42,697 bases of DNA from an uncultured Eubacteriales bacterium (GTDB lineage Bacteria > Bacillota > Clostridia > Oscillospirales > Oscillospiraceae): assembly GCA_900546295.1 (NCBI GenBank), contig URCK01000008.1:1-42697 (forward strand). Direction: 5' to 3'. The notes beneath the pieces are model-generated. The model was not told where the DNA came from, did no database searches, and worked only from the letters and a program-made list of their open reading frames with translations. Below are positions 39,144 through 42,697 of the stretch, piece after piece; the first letter of the stretch is position 1; each line of letters begins with the position of its first letter. Made by a program: the position numbers and the translations under genes.

Positions 39144-39635
39144 TTACGCTTCCTTCAGCTTTTCCTCCAGCAGCTTGAACGCCTCCTCCGCGGACAGCGC
39201 GCGGATCTCCGCGCGGCTCTTTTCGCCGAAGTCGAAGCGCTCGGCGACCGTCTCCTCCGGGGAAGAAAAGCCGATGAATACCGTGCCGACAGCGTTGCCG
39301 CGCTCGTCGCGGTCAGGGCCTGCAACGCCCGTGACGCTGACGGCGAGATCGGCCGTTGTCGCCCTGCGCGCGCCCTCGGCCATCGCGCGGGCAACGGGCG
39401 CAGACACCGCGCCGTATTCCTCCAGCATCTCCGCCGGAACGCCGAGCACGCGGTGCTTGACCGTGTCGGTATAGCTCACCACGCCGCCCATGAAAACGAG
39501 CGATGCGCCCGGCACATCCGTGATGCGCTTGGCGATGAGGCCGCCGGTGCAGCTCTCCGCCGCGGCAAAGGTCATACCGCGCGCCTTGAGCAGCTCACAG
39601 CAGCGCTGTTCGATCAATTTTTCGCTTTCCGCCAT
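39144..39635 (-). CDS. CinA C-terminal-domain protein, nicotinamide-nucleotide amidohydrolase
   Basis: This 163-aa stand-alone CinA C-domain (PncC type) recycles nicotinamide mononucleotide by removing its amide group. The signature AAAESCTGGLIAKRITDVPGAS contains the catalytic Ser and Thr. VSYTDTVKHRVLGVPAEML, VTGVAGPDRDERGNAVGTVFIG and the ending EEAFKLLEEKL complete the domain. It lacks the N-terminal CinA domain found in competence-induced CinA. It lies 15 bases after thiI. Confidence 0.93.
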   Translation of the reverse strand: MAESEKLIEQRCCELLKARGMTFAAAESCTGGLIAKRITDVPGASLVFMGGVVSYTDTVKHRVLGVPAEMLEEYGAVSAPVARAMAEGARRATTADLAVSVTGVAGPDRDERGNAVGTVFIGFSSPEETVAERFDFGEKSRAEIRALSAEEAFKLLEEKLKEA

Positions 39636-39650
39636 AGTAAAGACTTCCTT

Positions 39651-40823
39651 TCAGAATTTGATGCGTACAAATTCACGGTTCGTCATCGCGCGGTCGATGA
39701 GGCCCTCGATATCGAGCGCCGCCTCCGCCTCGCGGACTTCCTCAAGATTCGGCTTCGTGCGCGGATGGCGCGGCGTAAAGACCGTGCAGCAGTCCTCGTA
39801 AGGAAGGATCGAGGTGTCAAAGGTGCCGATCTTGCGCGACAGGCGCACGATCTCCTCTTTATCAAGACCGATGAGCGGGCGCAGAACGGGCAGATCGACC
39901 ACGTCCTCCGTCACGCGCAGCGCCTCCATCGTCTGCGAGGCGACCTGGCCGAGGTTCTCGCCCGTGACGAGCGCCTTCGCCTTCACCTGCTCCGCCACGC
40001 GCTGGGAGATGCGCATCATAAAGCGGCGCATGATGAGCGTGAAGAATTCCTCGGGGCAGTTGCGGCGAATTTCCTCCTGGATCTCGGTAAAGGGCACGAC
40101 CTGCACGGTCATCCGCCCGCACCAGGGCACAAGGAGCTTGGCAAGCTCGAGCACCTTCTCCTTCGCCGCGTCGGAGGTGTAGGGCGGGGAGAAGAAGTGC
40201 ACCATTTCGAGCTTCACGCCGCGCTTTGCGATCATGTAGGACGAAACGGGCGAGTCGATGCCGCCGGAAAGGAGGCTCACCGCCACGCCGCCCATGCCGA
40301 TCGGCAGGCCGCCCGCGCCGCTCTCGGCCGGGCCGTGGACGTAAGCCGAATCGTCGCGAATTTCAATGTGGACGACGAGCTCGGGGTCGTGGACGTTGAC
40401 CTCGCAGGTCGGGAACGCCTGATGGAGCGCCCCGCCCACCTGCTGGGAAAGCTGGATGGACGTCAGGGGGAAGGTCTTGTCGGCGCGCTTGCTCTCTACC
40501 TTGAAGCTCTTCGCCGCGCGCATTTCATCGGCAAGGTATTCCTTCGCCGCGCCGATGATCTTCTGCACGTCCTTCTCGCAGGGCAGGGCCTTGGAAACGG
40601 CGATGATGCCGAAGACCTTCTTGCAGCCCTCAAAGGCCGCTTCAATGTCGCAGTTTTCGTCCTTAGGCTCAACGTAGATGGTGCTCTGCTTGGCATAGAT
40701 GCGGAAATTGCCGCATTTTGCCACGCGGCGGTTGACGTTCGCCATCAGCTTATCTTCAAAGCTGCGGCGGTTGAGCCCCTTGAGCACGACCTCGCCGAGC
40801 TTACACAGGATCATTTCATGCAT
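39651..40823 (-). CDS. thiI: tRNA 4-thiouridine synthase ThiI
   Basis: I choose the ATG at 40823 (390 aa, MHEMILCKLGEVVLKG), preceded by GAGGAG. It has the N-terminal ferredoxin-like part, the THUMP domain (about residues 60-165) and the PP-loop ATPase with SGGIDSP (about 186-192). A conserved Cys pair lies in the segment DCCTVFTPRHPRT. There is no C-terminal rhodanese domain, as usual in Bacillota, so sulfur should come from a dedicated cysteine desulfurase. It modifies uridine 8 in tRNA and can serve thiamine synthesis. Confidence 0.95.
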   Translation of the reverse strand: MHEMILCKLGEVVLKGLNRRSFEDKLMANVNRRVAKCGNFRIYAKQSTIYVEPKDENCDIEAAFEGCKKVFGIIAVSKALPCEKDVQKIIGAAKEYLADEMRAAKSFKVESKRADKTFPLTSIQLSQQVGGALHQAFPTCEVNVHDPELVVHIEIRDDSAYVHGPAESGAGGLPIGMGGVAVSLLSGGIDSPVSSYMIAKRGVKLEMVHFFSPPYTSDAAKEKVLELAKLLVPWCGRMTVQVVPFTEIQEEIRRNCPEEFFTLIMRRFMMRISQRVAEQVKAKALVTGENLGQVASQTMEALRVTEDVVDLPVLRPLIGLDKEEIVRLSRKIGTFDTSILPYEDCCTVFTPRHPRTKPNLEEVREAEAALDIEGLIDRAMTNREFVRIKF

Positions 40824-40906
40824 TGGTATTGTTCTCCTCATTGATCATGGCCGCTTCCGCGTCGGCGGAAGGTCTGGCCGGATTTTCAGTTTGTTTTTCG
40901 CCGCCT

Positions 40907-42424
40907 TTACCCGCGCAGAATATCGGTGTTGCGGTACTGGATGGCCTCGGCCAGATGCTGCGCCTCGATCTTCTCGCTGCCGTCAAGGTCTGCGATCGTG
41001 CGCGCCACGCGCAGCAGCCGGTCGTGGCTGCGGGCGGTGAGGCCGAGGCGGTCGAACGCGCCCTTTAAGAGTTTTTCGCCCGAGGCGTCCAGCGCGCAGA
41101 ATTCTCCCACCATCGCGGGCGACATCTGCGCGTTGCAGGCAACGCTCGTGCCCGCAAAGCGCTTCTTCTGACGCTCGCGCGCTTTGTTCACGCGCGCTCT
41201 CACATCGGCGGAGGACTCCGCCTTTTCGCGCCGGCGCATCGCTTCGAACTCAACGCTCGGCACATTGACATGTAAATCCATGCGGTCGAGCATCGGGCCG
41301 GAGATCTTCTCGACGTATTTTTCCACCTGCTGTTTTGTACAGCGGCAGCGCCCCGAGGGGTGGCCGTACCAGCCGCAGCGGCAGGGGTTCATCGCGCCGA
41401 CGAGCATAAACCTGCTCGGCAGCGTGACGCTGCCCGCGGCGCGGGTAATGGTCACCTCGCCGTCCTCGATGGGCGCGCGCAGCACCTCGAGCACGTCGCG
41501 GTGGAACTCCGGCAGTTCATCTAAAAATAAGACGCCGTGGTGCGCAAGTGAAATTTCGCCGGGCTTCGGCACTTTTCCTCCCCCGGTCATCGCAGAGGCC
41601 GAGAGCGTGTGGTGCGGCGCGCGGAAGGGCCGGTGCAGCAGCATCGGGCACGCGCTGTCCGTCAGCCCCGCGACCGACCAGATCTCCGTCGCCTCAAGCG
41701 CCTCCTCCCGCGTCATATCCGGCAGGATGGACGGCAGCCTTCGTGCAAGCATCGACTTGCCCGCGCCGGGCGAGCCGATGAGCAGGATGTTGTGCCCGCC
41801 CGCAGCGGCGATCTCCAGCGCGCGCTTGACGTTTTCCTGCCCCATCACGTCTGCAAAATCGGGGCCCGTTTCGTCCGTCTGCTCCGCCTGCCACTTTGGC
41901 TGCGGCGCAAGCGGCCTTTTTCCCTTCAGGTGCTCTACCAGCGTCTCCACGTCCGGAACGCCGTAAACGCTCAGCCCGTCGGCAAGCGTCGCCTCCGCGG
42001 CGTTGGCCGCGGGGACATAGAGCGTTTTGATGCCCGCGCGCGCCGCGGCCATCGCCATGGGCAGCACGCCGTTCACCGCGCGCAGCGTGCCGGTGAGCGA
42101 AAGCTCGCCAAGAAAGGCCGCGTCCTTTGCGGGGGACTTGATCTCCCCGGCGCTTGCAAGGATGCCCAGCAGGATCGGCAGATCGTAGAGCGTGCCCTCT
42201 TTCCTGAGTCCCGCCGGGGCGAGGTTCACCGTAATGCGGGAGACGGGGAATTTCACGCCGCAGTTCTTCACCGCCGCGCGCACGCGCTCGCGCGATTCCT
42301 TCACCGCCGTATCGCCGAGGCCGACAATGTCGAACGCGGGAAGCCCGCCGGACAAAAAGCATTCCACCGTCACCTCGTAGCCCGAGATGCCCTGAAGCCC
42401 CAGAGAGCGCACCGCTGTGACCAT
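40907..42424 (-). CDS. comM: YifB/ComM-family Mg-chelatase-like AAA+ ATPase
   Basis: I choose the ATG at 42424 (505 aa, MVTAVRSLGL), after AAGGAGG. It has an N-terminal Lon-protease-like fold (LQGISGYEVTVECFLSGGLPAFDIVGL), the AAA+ domain with Walker A GSPGAGKS (217-224) and Walker B VLFLDELPEF, and a zinc-finger-like CRCGWYGHPSGRCRC. The C-terminal Mg-chelatase-like domain follows. ComM acts as a branch-migration helicase during natural transformation in other bacteria. It is first in an operon with thiI, cinA and a lipoprotein gene. Confidence 0.94.
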   Translation of the reverse strand: MVTAVRSLGLQGISGYEVTVECFLSGGLPAFDIVGLGDTAVKESRERVRAAVKNCGVKFPVSRITVNLAPAGLRKEGTLYDLPILLGILASAGEIKSPAKDAAFLGELSLTGTLRAVNGVLPMAMAAARAGIKTLYVPAANAAEATLADGLSVYGVPDVETLVEHLKGKRPLAPQPKWQAEQTDETGPDFADVMGQENVKRALEIAAAGGHNILLIGSPGAGKSMLARRLPSILPDMTREEALEATEIWSVAGLTDSACPMLLHRPFRAPHHTLSASAMTGGGKVPKPGEISLAHHGVLFLDELPEFHRDVLEVLRAPIEDGEVTITRAAGSVTLPSRFMLVGAMNPCRCGWYGHPSGRCRCTKQQVEKYVEKISGPMLDRMDLHVNVPSVEFEAMRRREKAESSADVRARVNKARERQKKRFAGTSVACNAQMSPAMVGEFCALDASGEKLLKGAFDRLGLTARSHDRLLRVARTIADLDGSEKIEAQHLAEAIQYRNTDILRG

Positions 42425-42480
42425 CGCTTCGTCCTCCTTTTTTGCACGCACGAGGGCGCGCACTTTTGTCTTTTCGCCTT

Positions 42481-42508
42481 AGTATAGCACATTTTTCGAA
42501 TCAGGCAA
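42481..42508 (-). promoter_or_regulatory. Promoter of the comM operon
   Basis: On the minus strand TTGCCT (42508..42503) and TATACT (42486..42481) are 16 bases apart, with an extended TGC directly before the -10. The leader to the comM ATG is about 50 bases. Confidence 0.78.
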
Positions 42509-42633
42509 ATCCCCTTTCCCTTATTTTTGCACAGAATGCACAAAAGGAATAAAAGCTTGCAAAAGTTCTGGAAAAATGAAAGTAATTGAACTTGTTGTTG
42601 CAAAAAAATGAATGTTTTTCCCTCTTTCAGGCG

Positions 42634-42662
42634 TTTACATGTCGAAAAAAGTGTGCTATAGT
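42634..42662 (+). promoter_or_regulatory. Outward promoter near the window end
   Basis: TTTACA (42634-42639) and TATAGT (42657-42662) are 17 bases apart, and TGC precedes the -10. It points off the right edge to a gene not in the window. The rest of 42509-42633 is AT-rich and holds no feature I can support. Confidence 0.75.
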
Positions 42663-42697
42663 GTCATCGTTGAATTTTGCGTTCACACGCAGAAGAA

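Overview
The window is a GC-rich chromosomal segment from an anaerobic, amino-acid-fermenting Bacillota. It is most likely a gut Clostridia of the Oscillospiraceae type (inference). The reasons are a full 2-hydroxyglutarate pathway operon very like that of Acidaminococcus fermentans, a lysine riboswitch, sigma-A-type promoters, strong AGGAGG ribosome binding sites, and a phage cluster in the gene order of Bacillus PBSX. No taxonomic marker gene is present, so the genus is open.

Layout. 1-780: the end of an oligopeptide/dipeptide ABC-transporter operon. 924-10511 (minus strand): a nine-gene operon gctA-gctB-gcdA-hgdC-hgdA-hgdB-gcdD-gcdC-gcdB. It takes (R)-2-hydroxyglutarate through its CoA ester and glutaconyl-CoA to crotonyl-CoA and couples decarboxylation to Na+ export. 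It has a clear promoter (TTGATT-17-TATAAT) and a terminator.

10664-25077 (minus strand): a compact, unidirectional, tightly overlapping set of phage structural genes. In order it encodes terminase small and large subunits, portal, protease, a decoration-like protein, major capsid protein, connectors, tail sheath, tail tube, a frameshifted tail chaperone, a 179-aa protein where the tape measure should be, LysM protein, baseplate hub, spike, wedge, J and I proteins, XhlA, two small membrane proteins and an M15 endolysin. No integrase, repressor, replication, tail-fibre or full-size tape-measure gene is visible, and host genes lie directly on both sides. I read this as a candidate domesticated particle (gene-transfer-agent-like or PBSX-like) with a very short contractile tail. 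It is the most interesting part of the window.

25168-33632: housekeeping genes with well-formed promoters: a HAD phosphatase; a uridine phosphorylase, Asp/Glu racemase, thymidylate synthase and dihydrofolate reductase run whose promoter carries a perfect 22-bp palindrome at the start site; rpe-recR; a membrane protein; dUTPase; a FabG-like reductase; and a polysaccharide deacetylase. 33634-33996: a hairpin-rich patch with an 80-bp tandem repeat, then tRNA-Gly(CCC). 34102-38316: a DacF-like carboxypeptidase, a lysine riboswitch controlling an NhaC-family (probable lysine) transporter, and a PfkB-family kinase. 38339-42508 (minus strand): a comM-thiI-cinA-lipoprotein operon. The window closes with a strong outward promoter for a gene beyond the edge.
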